NCBI GenBank assembly: GCA_964561025.1
Contig: CAZLNM010000009.1
Span: forward strand, 1 to 64,000
Reading direction: 5' to 3'
DNA: 64,000 nt
From: JAAZNF01 sp964561025
Lineage (GTDB): Bacteria > Myxococcota > B64-G9
A program made the position numbers and the translations under genes. The notes under the pieces are model-generated. The model searched no databases. It worked only from the letters and a program-made list of their open reading frames with translations, and was not told the origin of the DNA. Positions 51,023 through 60,347 of this stretch are shown piece by piece; within the stretch, counting starts at the first letter, position 1; each line of letters opens with the position of its first letter.

Positions 51023-53047
51023 CTACATTCCCGCGAAGGCGGCTTCAAGGAATACCTCGCGGCCGGGGGCGGGGTAGCCCTGGATGGCGTACACCCGGGC
51101 GTCGAGCAGGTTGGAGGCCACGATGGAGAGCGCCATCGGCCGGTGATGCCAGCTCGCGCGCAGGTCCACCGTCGCGTAAGCGCCCAGCGTCCGCCGCGGA
51201 AAGCGCAAAAGACCCGTCTCGGGATCCAGCGTGGCCGCGCCCGAGTCGAGAAAGTCGTCATAGTACCGGCTCCCCACCGCCGCCACGAACGCGGAGATCT
51301 CGAAGGCGCGCCAGCGCGCCCGCGCTTCGAATGATGCCTTGGCCGCGGGCCGGTAGAGCAGCGGCTGTGCGCCCGGCAGCGCTAATGCATCGAGCGTGGA
51401 TAGCGCCGCGAAGAGATCGAGCCAGCGGGCCGGCCGCGCGCGCAGCGAGAGTTCGGCGCCGAGGAGGCGCGAGCGATCGAGGTTTCGGGCGGACACCGGC
51501 GAGGAGTACACGAACTCGATGGTGTCGGAGCCGAAGTTGGCAAAGCAGGCGAGTTCGGCCGAGAGCCGGCCATCCAGAAAGGCCCGGCGCGCGCCAATCT
51601 CCGCGGCCCACACCGACTCCGGCGAGAGCTTCGGGTTGCCCTGGAAGACGAGCCCGTAGGTGGTGTTGTAGCTCAGGTACATCTCGCCGATGGTGGGCAC
51701 GCGAAAACCCCGGTTGAGCGCAGCCCACAGCACCGCGTCCTTCGCCGGGCGGTAGGCCAGCCGGGCCTTGGGGCTTATGGAAAAGAAGCGCTGGCGGGTA
51801 TCGAAGGCGTGCCCGTCGAGGCGCAGCCCGGCGCTCGCCTCCACCCCCGCGCCCAGGTCGATCTGGGCCTGCCAGAAGGCCGCCCCGGCCAGCGCCAGGT
51901 AGGCGCGTTCGGCGTTCGCCTGCCCGAGCTGGAACACCGTGCCGCCCACGCGGTCGAGCTGCAGCTCGAGGCCGCCGGTGTGCAGGCTTCTACCCAGCAG
52001 CGGGATGCTCAGCTGCCCGCGTAATCCCACACGATGGCTGCGGTATTCGTTGGGATTGCCGCCCCCCGGGTCGGCGACCGTCTGGGAAGAGGCGTTCCAG
52101 AAGGCCCCGGCCTCCGCCGAGAGCCCGGCGGCCGGCCGGTACTCCCAGCGCGTCCCGAGCTGGGTCTGCAAGCGGCGAAAGAGCCGCGAGCGGCTGCGCT
52201 CGGAGGTCCCCTCGAACCCCGGGTTGCCGCCGCTGCCGCCGCCGGCGAAGGCGGTGGCCAACAGGCGGTGTCCCGGCGCCGGCTCGATGCTCCCGCGGGC
52301 CCGCAGGCCGAAGGTCTCGCTCTGCGAGTTGTGGCGGAACTCGTCCTCGCCCCCGGGGCGCAGCCCGAGGTAGCGCTGCCACTGGCCGGCCATGCGCAGG
52401 CCGTCGCCCGCGGTGCCCTGGGACCACAACGCCTGGAGCCGGGCGCGGTTTCCGTCGGTGCCGGCGAAGCCCTGACCGAGCGCGAGGTCGATTTCGGGCG
52501 CCGGGGGGTTCGAGAGGAGTTGGATCACGCCCCCCACCGCCGCCGAGCCGTAGAGCGCCGAGGCCGGCCCGCGCAGGACTTCGATCCGGCCGAGGTCGAA
52601 GAGCGGCAGCGAAGACCAGTCCACCCCGTCGGCGTCCGGGGTGTTCAAGGGGAAGCCGTCGAGCAGCACCAGCACCCGGTTGCCGAACCCGCCGGGCTTG
52701 AAGTCCGAGGAGCCGCGGATGCTGACGTTCCCGCCGAACCCGCCCGGGCTCATGCTCTGGGCATCGACCCCCGGGGCCTGTTGCAGGATGGCGGCCGCGT
52801 CGGCCGGGCCGCGCCGGGCGATGGCTTCGCCGTCGATCGAGGCGAGGCTGGCGGCGACCTCTCTCGCGTCCTCCGGCCCGCGCTCGGCGGTGACCACGAT
52901 CTCGGTGACGTCGTCCTCCTCGACCACGGCGGCGGGGCCGTCTCCGGACTCGCGCGCGCCGGAATCAGCAGGTTCGAGCGCAGCCACCGTCCACGGGACG
53001 AGGGCCAGGATCGGCGGCCAGAGGACGGTGGCAGGGAAGCGGCTCAC
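51023..53047 (-). CDS. TonB-dependent outer membrane receptor
   Basis: 674 residues: signal peptide (to about Ala23), an acidic stretch with EIVVTAERGPEDAREVAAS (TonB-box-like), plug domain with NVSIRGSSDF, VLVLLDGFPLNTPDADGVDW and IEVLRGPASALYGSAAVGGVI, then a barrel to the C-terminus with SNLLDARVYAIQGYPAPGRE, a BtuB/siderophore-receptor type ending. The final residues (FAGM) lack the usual terminal aromatic. Between two lipoprotein genes in one operon. Ligand unknown. Confidence 0.93.
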   Translation of the reverse strand: MSRFPATVLWPPILALVPWTVAALEPADSGARESGDGPAAVVEEDDVTEIVVTAERGPEDAREVAASLASIDGEAIARRGPADAAAILQQAPGVDAQSMSPGGFGGNVSIRGSSDFKPGGFGNRVLVLLDGFPLNTPDADGVDWSSLPLFDLGRIEVLRGPASALYGSAAVGGVIQLLSNPPAPEIDLALGQGFAGTDGNRARLQALWSQGTAGDGLRMAGQWQRYLGLRPGGEDEFRHNSQSETFGLRARGSIEPAPGHRLLATAFAGGGSGGNPGFEGTSERSRSRLFRRLQTQLGTRWEYRPAAGLSAEAGAFWNASSQTVADPGGGNPNEYRSHRVGLRGQLSIPLLGRSLHTGGLELQLDRVGGTVFQLGQANAERAYLALAGAAFWQAQIDLGAGVEASAGLRLDGHAFDTRQRFFSISPKARLAYRPAKDAVLWAALNRGFRVPTIGEMYLSYNTTYGLVFQGNPKLSPESVWAAEIGARRAFLDGRLSAELACFANFGSDTIEFVYSSPVSARNLDRSRLLGAELSLRARPARWLDLFAALSTLDALALPGAQPLLYRPAAKASFEARARWRAFEISAFVAAVGSRYYDDFLDSGAATLDPETGLLRFPRRTLGAYATVDLRASWHHRPMALSIVASNLLDARVYAIQGYPAPGREVFLEAAFAGM

Positions 53048-53559
53048 AGCGGCGGGTAGTGGGAGCGCATCTCGGCGGCGGTGGGGTAGAGGATCATCTC
53101 GGGCATCACGATGCCTTTCTCCTCGGGATGGGCCGGGCTCAGGGTGATGGCGGAGGCGTTCTCCATCCGGTCGAGCGTGGTGCCATGAACCGAGACAGGG
53201 CGCATGCCGGTCCGCGGGTCCGTGTCCTCGGGGTCCTTCCAGGCGACCATCAGGGCCGCGTAGGTGCCGAAGGCGATCGGCGGGTTGTCGAACGAGAACG
53301 GGAGCGGGCTCGAACTTTTTGCCTGGATGTACTTGAAGGCCGCCGGCGCGCCGGGGACGTACTCCGGGCTCCAGGGCGCTATGCGAAACAGCGAGAGCAC
53401 CAAGTAGCCGGATTCAGGCCATGTGCCGGAGTAGGCGATGCTTCCCGAGATGATACCGGCGGTGGGCGCGGGCTCGCCTCCGCAGGCAGCCAGCCACGCC
53501 GCCAGAACGGCCGGGGAAAGAAGCGAAAAGACAAGCCGACGCTGCCAGGGCCTCGACAT
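53044..53559 (-). CDS. Hypothetical lipoprotein upstream of TonB receptor
   Basis: 171 residues with lipoprotein signal AAWLAACGG. The middle has GSIAYSGTWPESGYLVLSLF, a strand-rich motif like carboxypeptidase-regulatory or HmuY-like beta proteins, but no firm family. The stop overlaps the receptor ATG (4 nt), so the two are translationally coupled. Confidence 0.75.
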   Translation of the reverse strand: MSRPWQRRLVFSLLSPAVLAAWLAACGGEPAPTAGIISGSIAYSGTWPESGYLVLSLFRIAPWSPEYVPGAPAAFKYIQAKSSSPLPFSFDNPPIAFGTYAALMVAWKDPEDTDPRTGMRPVSVHGTTLDRMENASAITLSPAHPEEKGIVMPEMILYPTAAEMRSHYPPL

Positions 53560-53624
53560 GGCGACATACTATTCAGTGTTGCTCACCGCGTCAATTCGGC
53601 TGCAAATACGCCAAACCCGGCAAA

Positions 53625-53690
53625 CCCGGGGCCTGTCCCCAATGTTTGTTTTTTTGTTTCAAGTGGTTGGATGAGGGGCTGTCCCCAGGG
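53625..53690. repeat. GGGGC(C)TGTCCCCA repeats, cluster A
   Basis: Two related motifs, GGGGCCTGTCCCCA (53628-53641) and GGGGCTGTCCCCA (53675-53687), each able to form a small GGGG/CCCC stem, flank an AT-rich T-tract. A third copy is at 61607-61619. GGGGACAGG-type repeats near Y1 (REP) transposases are known in deltaproteobacteria; no transposase is here. Confidence 0.65.
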
Positions 53691-53755
53691 GGCCCAGGGG
53701 GACAAGACCCGAAAAATGGTTGCAGGCTGTAAATTTGTTCAGTATCATACAGCGC

Positions 53756-54880
53756 GTGGACACCGAGAAGAAGCTAACCATCCTCGGCGAACACGCATCC
53801 CAGGACGTCGCCGGGGCCACCGATTTTTCGGAGTGTCGGAGGAAAGACATCGGCGAGTTCATCTACCCGGCGCGGCTTCCCGGAGGCAAGGTGCTGCGCC
53901 AGCTCAAGGTGCTGCTGGACAACGCCTGCCCATACTCCTGCGCCTACTGCGCCCAACGCGCCGGGCGCGACACCCCCCGCACCCGCTTCACCCCCGAGGA
54001 GCTCTCGCGTATGTTCGCTGCGCTTGTGGAGCGGGGCGCGGTGGATGGGCTTTTTCTATCTTCGGGCATCGGCGCGAGCCCCGTTACCACCATGGACCGG
54101 ATGCTGGCCGCCGTGGAGATCATCCGCCGCCGGTACGGCTTTCAGGGTTTTGTCCACCTCAAGATTCTCCCCGGCGCCGAGCCCGCCCAGATCGAGCGCG
54201 CCGCCGAGCTCGCCGACCGCCTGTCCATCAACCTGGAAGCGCCCAGCGCCGCGCACCTCGCCGCGCTCTCGTCGCAGAAGGACCTGGAGGGTGACATCCT
54301 GCGACGCATGGCCTGGATCTTTCGCGCCATCGGCGCGAGAAAGGCACGGGCCCGCAGCCACACCACCCAGTTTGTCGTCGGCGCGGGCGAGGAGAGAGAC
54401 CGGGATCTGCTCTTTGCGGCCTGGCGCCTGTACCGGGAGCTGTCTCTCGGGAGGGCCTACTACTCGGCCTTCCGGCCCATCTCCGGCACTCCGCTGGCAC
54501 AGCGGCCCCGCACCCCCGCGCTCCGTCAACACCGGCTCTACCAGGCGGATTTTCTGATGCGCAGGTACGGTTTTTCTCCCACCGAACTGGTGCTGGACCC
54601 GGCAGGCAACCTCGATGGCGAGAGCGATCCCAAGACGCTGTGGGCGCGAAATCATCCCGAGCGCTTCCCGGTGGAGGTGAACCGCGCGCACAGCGCCGAT
54701 CTGCTGCGCGTGCCGGGTTTCGGCGAGCGCACGGTGCGGCGGATCATCGAGGCCCGCAAGATCCAGCCCATCCGGAACCTGGCCGATCTGGCGCGGCTGG
54801 CCCCGCTGGCCCAGAAGGCCGCGCCCTTTATCCTGATCCGCGGCAAGAAGGCCCGGGCGCAGCTCGATCTCGGCCTGTAG
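53756..54880 (+). CDS. Putative DNA modification/repair radical SAM protein with HhH
   Basis: 374 residues from GTG 53756, which puts the family start (DTEKKLTILGEHASQDV) at the N-terminus; an in-frame TTG at 53720 is the alternative. Radical SAM motif CPYSCAYC (CxxxCxxC) at about 58-65, with DGLFLSSGIG following. The C-terminal helix-hairpin-helix (LLRVPGFGERTVRRIIEAR) suggests nucleic acid binding. This matches the family named putative DNA modification/repair radical SAM protein, whose partner gene (a TIGR03915-type protein) is not seen beside it. Confidence 0.88.
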   Translation: MDTEKKLTILGEHASQDVAGATDFSECRRKDIGEFIYPARLPGGKVLRQLKVLLDNACPYSCAYCAQRAGRDTPRTRFTPEELSRMFAALVERGAVDGLFLSSGIGASPVTTMDRMLAAVEIIRRRYGFQGFVHLKILPGAEPAQIERAAELADRLSINLEAPSAAHLAALSSQKDLEGDILRRMAWIFRAIGARKARARSHTTQFVVGAGEERDRDLLFAAWRLYRELSLGRAYYSAFRPISGTPLAQRPRTPALRQHRLYQADFLMRRYGFSPTELVLDPAGNLDGESDPKTLWARNHPERFPVEVNRAHSADLLRVPGFGERTVRRIIEARKIQPIRNLADLARLAPLAQKAAPFILIRGKKARAQLDLGL

Positions 54881-54962
54881 CCGCTCATCGCCGCGGGCCA
54901 CAACGCTCTGGATTCTTTTGGGAAGATTCGGCATGATCTTTTGCGCTGCGCGGGGACCCGGC

Positions 54963-57212
54963 ATGGCGAACGAATCGGACATCCACGCTCGTCTGCGCTC
55001 GCTCGAGGAGGAGAACCGCCGCCTCCAGTCCGAGCTGCAGTACTTTCGCGAGTCGTTCGAGAACCAGCTCGAGGGGATCGGCTTGGTCGATCTCGACGAG
55101 CGTTTCATCCTGGCCAACCCGGCCGCCCACGACATCTTCGGCGTCCCGCCCGGCACGCTGCGGGGACGCAGGCTCCACGAGTTCATCGATAGCGGCACGC
55201 TGGCCCGCATCAAGGAGCAGACCGCCGAGCGCAAGGACGGGCGCTCCTCCGTGTACGAGATGGACATCGTTCGGCCCGACGGCCAGCGCCGTACCATCCT
55301 GGTCTCGGCCGTTCCCCGCCGCGATCCCGAGGGGGGGGTGAGCGGCTCCTACGGCATCTTCCGCGACGTCACCGAGCAGCGGCGCATGGGACTGGCCCTG
55401 GCCGAGGAGCGCAATTTCGTCAACGCCATCCTGGACACCGCGGACGCTCTGGTGGTGGTGCTGGACCCTTCGGGACGGGTGGTGCGCTTCAACCCCGCCT
55501 GCCAGCGTATCACCGGCTACACCTTCGAGGAGATGCGCGGGCGGCCGGTCTGGGACCTCATCCCGCCCGACCAACGCGCCGGGGTGCGCCGGGTCTTCGA
55601 GAACCTCTCGCGGGAGGGCCTCCCCCTCGCGCACGAGAACTTCTTCCTGACGCGGGACGGCAACCGCCGGCTCATCGCCTGGTCCAACACCGTGCTCAAG
55701 GATGCGGAGGGTGGCGTGCGCTGGGTGGTCGCCACGGGCATCGACATCACGGAGTTTCGCGCCGCCAAGGAACGGGCCGAGGCCGAATTCCTCAAGCTCT
55801 CCGCCATCCTCTCCGGCATGGAAGAAGGCGTGGCCTTCGTGGACGAGACCGGTTGCATCGGGGAGATCAACGAGTTTCTGTGCCGGATGCTCGGCAAGAC
55901 CAGCGAGGAGCTGGTGGGGCAGCCGTTGCGGGAGATCGAGCAATTGGGGGGTGGCCGCGGCGACGAGTTCACCGCTTTCTTCGAGCGCTTCCGCGCCGAT
56001 CCCAAGAGCAATCCCGCGGTGGCGCAGCGCAGCTTCCAGGGCTCCGAGATCATCGTGCGCCTGCAGCCGATCTGCCAGGGAGAGCGTTTCGTCGGCATGG
56101 TGCTCAACTTCATCGACGTCTCCGAGCTGGTGCGGGCCCGCCGCCAGGCCGAGGAGGCCTCCCGGCTGAAGAGCGAGTTCCTCGCCAACGTGAGCCACGA
56201 GATCCGCACGCCGCTCTCCGGCATCATCGGCCTGGCCGGGCTGCTGCGGGAGTCGGGGCTCTCGAAAGAGATGCGCGAGTGGACCGAGCTCATCCTGTCC
56301 TCGGCGAAGTCGCTGCTCTCGGTGATCGACGACATCCTGGACTTCTCGCGCATCGAGTCCGGCCGTTTCGAGATCGGCGAGGAGGAGTTCGAGGTGGCGC
56401 GCATGGTCGAGGACCTGCGCGCGCGCTTCTTGCCCCGGGCGGTGGAGAAGGGGCTCCGCTTCGAATCCGAGATCGAGCCGAACGTCCCGGCGCGCCTGCT
56501 CGGCGATGGCACCCGCCTGCGCCAGGTCTTGAGCAGCCTCCTGGACAACGCCGTCAAGTTCACCGACGGAGGTGAGATCCGCGTCGCCGTGTCCTGCCCG
56601 ACGCCGGGCCAGGCCGGTGATCGCCACCGGGTGCGCTTCGAGGTGGCGGACACCGGCATCGGCATTCGCTCGGAGAGGCTCTCGCAGATCTTCGAGGCCT
56701 TCGTCCAGGGCGACGGCTCGTCCACACGAAAGCACGGTGGAACGGGCCTGGGCCTGGCCATCGCCTCGCGGCTGGTGGCCGCCATGGGCGGCAAGCTCGA
56801 GGTCGCGAGCCAGGAGGGCAGCGGCAGCCGCTTCTCCTTCACCCTGGCCTTCGGGGATCCGGCGCGGGGCCGGATCCTGGACGAGGCGGGTCTGGCCGAG
56901 CGCACCGGCGGCGATCGCGCCCTGGTGCGAGAACTCTTCGGCCTCTTCGAGGAGAGCTGCCGCCGCACCACCGCCGAGGTACGCCAGGCCATCCTGCGCC
57001 GGCAGGGCGAGCCGCTGCGCCGGCTGGCGCACACCCTCAAGGGCGCCGCCGCCAACCTGGGAGCACGGGAGGCGGCCGAGGTGTTGGGTCGTTTGGAGCA
57101 GGCCGGCCGGGTGGAGAACTGGGATGAAGCCGGGCGGCTCATGGGGACGTTGCACCCGGCCCTGGACCGCTTCCGCGCGCGCATGCAGGAGTATCTGGCG
57201 AGCCGCCGCTGA
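54963..57212 (+). CDS. PAS sensor histidine kinase with C-terminal Hpt domain
   Basis: 749 residues, no membrane segment: a short N-terminal coiled coil, three PAS domains (about 35-150, 160-285, 290-400), HisKA with LANVSHEIRTPLSG (His412), HATPase_c (DNAVKFTDGG, GTGLGLAIA), then an Hpt domain with LAHTLKGAAANLG (His690). Unlike most Hpt-bearing kinases it has no receiver of its own; the next gene supplies one. ATG 54933 is an alternative start. The ATPase G boxes look intact. Confidence 0.92.
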   Translation: MANESDIHARLRSLEEENRRLQSELQYFRESFENQLEGIGLVDLDERFILANPAAHDIFGVPPGTLRGRRLHEFIDSGTLARIKEQTAERKDGRSSVYEMDIVRPDGQRRTILVSAVPRRDPEGGVSGSYGIFRDVTEQRRMGLALAEERNFVNAILDTADALVVVLDPSGRVVRFNPACQRITGYTFEEMRGRPVWDLIPPDQRAGVRRVFENLSREGLPLAHENFFLTRDGNRRLIAWSNTVLKDAEGGVRWVVATGIDITEFRAAKERAEAEFLKLSAILSGMEEGVAFVDETGCIGEINEFLCRMLGKTSEELVGQPLREIEQLGGGRGDEFTAFFERFRADPKSNPAVAQRSFQGSEIIVRLQPICQGERFVGMVLNFIDVSELVRARRQAEEASRLKSEFLANVSHEIRTPLSGIIGLAGLLRESGLSKEMREWTELILSSAKSLLSVIDDILDFSRIESGRFEIGEEEFEVARMVEDLRARFLPRAVEKGLRFESEIEPNVPARLLGDGTRLRQVLSSLLDNAVKFTDGGEIRVAVSCPTPGQAGDRHRVRFEVADTGIGIRSERLSQIFEAFVQGDGSSTRKHGGTGLGLAIASRLVAAMGGKLEVASQEGSGSRFSFTLAFGDPARGRILDEAGLAERTGGDRALVRELFGLFEESCRRTTAEVRQAILRRQGEPLRRLAHTLKGAAANLGAREAAEVLGRLEQAGRVENWDEAGRLMGTLHPALDRFRARMQEYLASRR

Positions 57213-57258
57213 GCACGCCCGGCGCGCCCGGATTTTACGGGATCGAGGAGGATGCGCC

Positions 57259-57882
57259 ATGAAGGTGTTCGTCGCCGAGGACGATGCGGTGTCCCGCCGG
57301 TTGCTGGAGGTTCGTCTCGCCCGTTGGGGGTACGAAGTGGTTTCGGCCTCCAACGGCAAGGAGGCGCTCGAGCGCATCCTGGCCGAGGCGGGCCCCCGGC
57401 TGGTCATCCTGGACTGGATGATGCCGGAGGTGGACGGAATGGAAGTGTGCCGGCGGCTGCGCGCCGAACCCAAGGGCGACTACACCTACATCATCATGCT
57501 GACCGCCAAAGTGCAGGAGCAGGATCTGGTGGCCGGCTTCGAGGCCGGGGCGGACGACTACATCACCAAGCCCTTCCAGGAGGCGGAGCTGCGCTCGCGC
57601 ATCCGGGCCGCGGAGCGCATCGTCAACTTGCAGGGCGATCTTCAGCGCAAGGTCCGCGAGCTCGCCTCCGCGCTCGAGCACGTGCGGACCCTGCAGGGCC
57701 TGCTGCCCATCTGCATGCACTGCCACAAGGTGCGAAACGAAAAGAACCTGTGGCAGAAGCTCGAGGCCTACATCGAGGACCACTCCGACACCCGCTTCTC
57801 GCACGCTTTGTGCGAAGAGTGCCTGGAGAAGTACTACCCCGAGGTCGCCCGCAGCCGCGCCGAGAAGACGCCCACGAAATGA
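57259..57882 (+). CDS. Response regulator with C-terminal cysteine motif
   Basis: 207 residues: receiver domain with AEDDA, phospho-acceptor LDWMMP (Asp52) and YITKPF, then a helical linker and a C-terminal segment LLPICMHCHKVRNEKNLWQK ... LCEECLEKYYPE. This CxxC ... CxxC tail recurs on deltaproteobacterial receivers and may bind metal or partner proteins. No DNA-binding domain. GAGGAGG before the ATG. Translationally coupled to manA by ATGA, an unexpected neighbour. Confidence 0.92.
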   Translation: MKVFVAEDDAVSRRLLEVRLARWGYEVVSASNGKEALERILAEAGPRLVILDWMMPEVDGMEVCRRLRAEPKGDYTYIIMLTAKVQEQDLVAGFEAGADDYITKPFQEAELRSRIRAAERIVNLQGDLQRKVRELASALEHVRTLQGLLPICMHCHKVRNEKNLWQKLEAYIEDHSDTRFSHALCEECLEKYYPEVARSRAEKTPTK

Positions 57883-58844
57883 TCTCGTCCTTCTTGCCGC
57901 CGCTTTCGTTTGCGCCCATCGTCCAGGCGCGGGTGTGGGGTGGCCGCGCCCTGGAACGGTTCGGCAAGATCCTGCCCGCCGCGGTCCCCTGCGGCGAGTC
58001 GTGGGAGGTCGCCGATCTCCCCGGCGTGGAGAGCCAGGTCGCCACGGGTGAGCTGGCCGCGCGCTCGTTGCGCGAGCTTTCGCGCGAGCGGGCGGAGGAG
58101 TTGCTCGGGGACGCGCCCTTGTTGGGCGGCCGCTTCCCGGTCCTGTTCAAGCTGCTCGACGTGGCCGGGTCGCTTTCGCTCCAGGTCCACCCGGACGAGG
58201 CGGCCTGCCGCGAGCTTCCCGGCGAGGCCCGGCCCAAGGACGAGGCCTGGTACGTCATCGAGGCGCAGCCTGCGGCCCGGCTGTACTGCGGCGTCCTGCC
58301 GGGCGTGGACGAGGCCGAGCTGCGGCGCGCGTTGCTTGCGAACCGGGTCGAGGAGGCGTTGCTGCCGCTCCCGGTGCGGCCCGGGGACTTCGTGTACCTG
58401 CCGGCCGGCACGCTGCACGCGGCCGCCGGGGGCCTGGTGCTGGCCGAGATCCAGCAGGCCTCGGACACCACGCTGCGGCTCTTCGACTGGAACCCCGCCG
58501 GCCTGGACGGCAAGCCGAGGCCGCTGCACGTCGAGCAAGCCCTGCGCGCCATGCGCTTCGAGCAGCGGGGTCGCATCGAACACGCCCCGCCGCCGTCGGG
58601 GCGGCCCGGCGTGCGCTGCCCGGCGTTCACCTTCGAGCGGGTCTCGGTGGCCGCGGGCGGCGCCGTGCCCCTCGAGGCCGGCCGGCCGCGCATCCTGTGC
58701 GGCGTCGAGGGGGCGGGGGAGTTCGCCGACACCGCGGGGCGGGTGGTGGCGCTGCGGCCGGGGTCCACCTGTCTGGTCCCGGCCTGTGGCGCCGGACACT
58801 TGACCTCGGGCACGGGTGGGGTTTTCCTTCTGGTCCGGGTGTGA
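57879..58844 (+). CDS. manA: Mannose-6-phosphate isomerase, class I
   Basis: 321 residues. Interconverts mannose-6-phosphate and fructose-6-phosphate, with zinc bound by LQVHPDE (about 102-108), the glutamate of KDEAWYV and the histidine of LPAGTLHAAAGG. FLPPLSFAPIVQARVWGG is the N-terminal signature. Shorter than E. coli ManA (391), like Bacillus-type enzymes. Feeds GDP-mannose or glycan synthesis. Overlaps the response-regulator stop by four bases. Confidence 0.93.
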   Translation: MISSFLPPLSFAPIVQARVWGGRALERFGKILPAAVPCGESWEVADLPGVESQVATGELAARSLRELSRERAEELLGDAPLLGGRFPVLFKLLDVAGSLSLQVHPDEAACRELPGEARPKDEAWYVIEAQPAARLYCGVLPGVDEAELRRALLANRVEEALLPLPVRPGDFVYLPAGTLHAAAGGLVLAEIQQASDTTLRLFDWNPAGLDGKPRPLHVEQALRAMRFEQRGRIEHAPPPSGRPGVRCPAFTFERVSVAAGGAVPLEAGRPRILCGVEGAGEFADTAGRVVALRPGSTCLVPACGAGHLTSGTGGVFLLVRV

Positions 58845-58856
58845 GAGGAGGGTCGC

Positions 58857-60347
58857 ATGCCGCCGTCCCGCTCGCGGATCTTCGCCTGGGGCGATCTGAA
58901 CGCCTTCTTCGCCCTGATGCTCGACAACCTGACCAACCTGGTGGTGCTGATGGGCATCCTGTCGGCGCCGCCGTTCTTTTTCCCGTCCGACTTCTTGCTC
59001 ACCCACATGGTGCCGGGGACGGCCCTGGGCGTGATGATCGGCGACCTCGTGTACACCTGGATGGCCTACCGCCTGGCCCGCCGCACCGGCCGGCCGGCCA
59101 CCGCCATGCCGCTGGGCCTGGACACGCCCTCCACCATCGGGGTGGCGGTGGCGGTCATCGGGCCGGTCTATCTGGACACCCGGGACCCCATGGTGGCCTG
59201 GCAGGTGGGCATGGCCACCATGGTGCTCATGGGGCTGGTGAAGCTCGTGCTCTCCTTCTTCGGCGACGCCATCCGCCGGCTGGTGCCGCAGGCCGGCCTG
59301 CTCGGCTCCATCGCCGGGGTGGGCGTGGCGCTGCTCGGGTTCTTCCCGCTTACGGCTGTGTTCCGCGCGCCCCTGGTGGGCATGCTGGCGCTGGGCATCA
59401 CCCTGTACGCGCTGATGGCGCGCCTGCGCCTGCCCGGCAACCTCCCCGGCGCGGCGGTGGCCGTGCTGGCCGGCACCGCGCTGTACTACGCCATGGGGCT
59501 CGGCGGCGCGCTGGAGAACTTCGCGCCCCCGGCGTTCGATGCGCGGCTCACCATCCCCTGGCCCACCCTGGGCTTCGCCGACGGCATGGAAAGGGCGCTG
59601 GCCTACCTGCCGGTGGCCATCCCCTTCGGGGTGCTCACCATCGTGGGCGGCATCAACGTCAACGAGAGCGCCCGGGTGGCCGGCGACGAGTACCGCACCC
59701 GCGACATCCTGCTCACCGAGGCGGTGGCCACCATCCTGGCCGGGGTGTGCGGCGGCGTGGCCCAGAGCACCCCCTACATCGGGCACCCCGCCTACAAGCG
59801 CATGGGCGCGCGCGCCGGCTACACCCTGGCCACCGGGCTGTTCGTGGGCCTGGGCGGAATGTTCGGCCTGGTCTCCTTCATCACCCAGGCCCTGCCGCTG
59901 GCCGCGGTGGCGCCGGTGCTCATCTTCATCGGGCAGGAGATCGTGGCCCAGGCCTTCGAGGTGTGCCCGCGGGGCCACTACCGGGCGGTGGTGCTGGCCA
60001 TGCTGCCCTCCATCGCCTACCTGGTGCTCTCGCAGCCGGGCGCGCACGAGCCGGCGGTGGTGTGCCTGGGAAACGGCTTCATCCTCACCGCCATGTTGTG
60101 GGGCGCCTTCGCCGCCCACCTGAGCGATCGCAGGCTGCTCGCCGCCGCGGCCTTTCTTTGCTTGTGCGGGCTGCTCAGCCTGTTCGGTTTCATCCACTCG
60201 GTGCGCCCGGACGGCAGCCTGTACCTCCCCTGGCTGGCCGGCAGCGCCACCGTGTGGCACATCGGCGGGGCCTACCTCGCGCTGGCGGCCCTGGCCGCCC
60301 TGGCCTCCCGCTTCTCTCACAAACTCGGCGCGGAGGACATGACCTGA
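58857..60347 (+). CDS. NCS2/AzgA-like membrane permease
   Basis: 496 residues with about 13 hydrophobic segments. DNLTNLVVLMG, LGLDTPSTIGVAVAVIGPVYL and IVGGINVNESARVAGDEYRTRDIL resemble the permease core of NCS2 xanthine/uracil-type transporters, and AQSTPYIGHPAYKRMGARAG fits the re-entrant region. Substrate unknown; a nucleobase or related organic anion is the best guess. GAGAGGAGGG before the ATG. Confidence 0.8.
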   Translation: MPPSRSRIFAWGDLNAFFALMLDNLTNLVVLMGILSAPPFFFPSDFLLTHMVPGTALGVMIGDLVYTWMAYRLARRTGRPATAMPLGLDTPSTIGVAVAVIGPVYLDTRDPMVAWQVGMATMVLMGLVKLVLSFFGDAIRRLVPQAGLLGSIAGVGVALLGFFPLTAVFRAPLVGMLALGITLYALMARLRLPGNLPGAAVAVLAGTALYYAMGLGGALENFAPPAFDARLTIPWPTLGFADGMERALAYLPVAIPFGVLTIVGGINVNESARVAGDEYRTRDILLTEAVATILAGVCGGVAQSTPYIGHPAYKRMGARAGYTLATGLFVGLGGMFGLVSFITQALPLAAVAPVLIFIGQEIVAQAFEVCPRGHYRAVVLAMLPSIAYLVLSQPGAHEPAVVCLGNGFILTAMLWGAFAAHLSDRRLLAAAAFLCLCGLLSLFGFIHSVRPDGSLYLPWLAGSATVWHIGGAYLALAALAALASRFSHKLGAEDMT

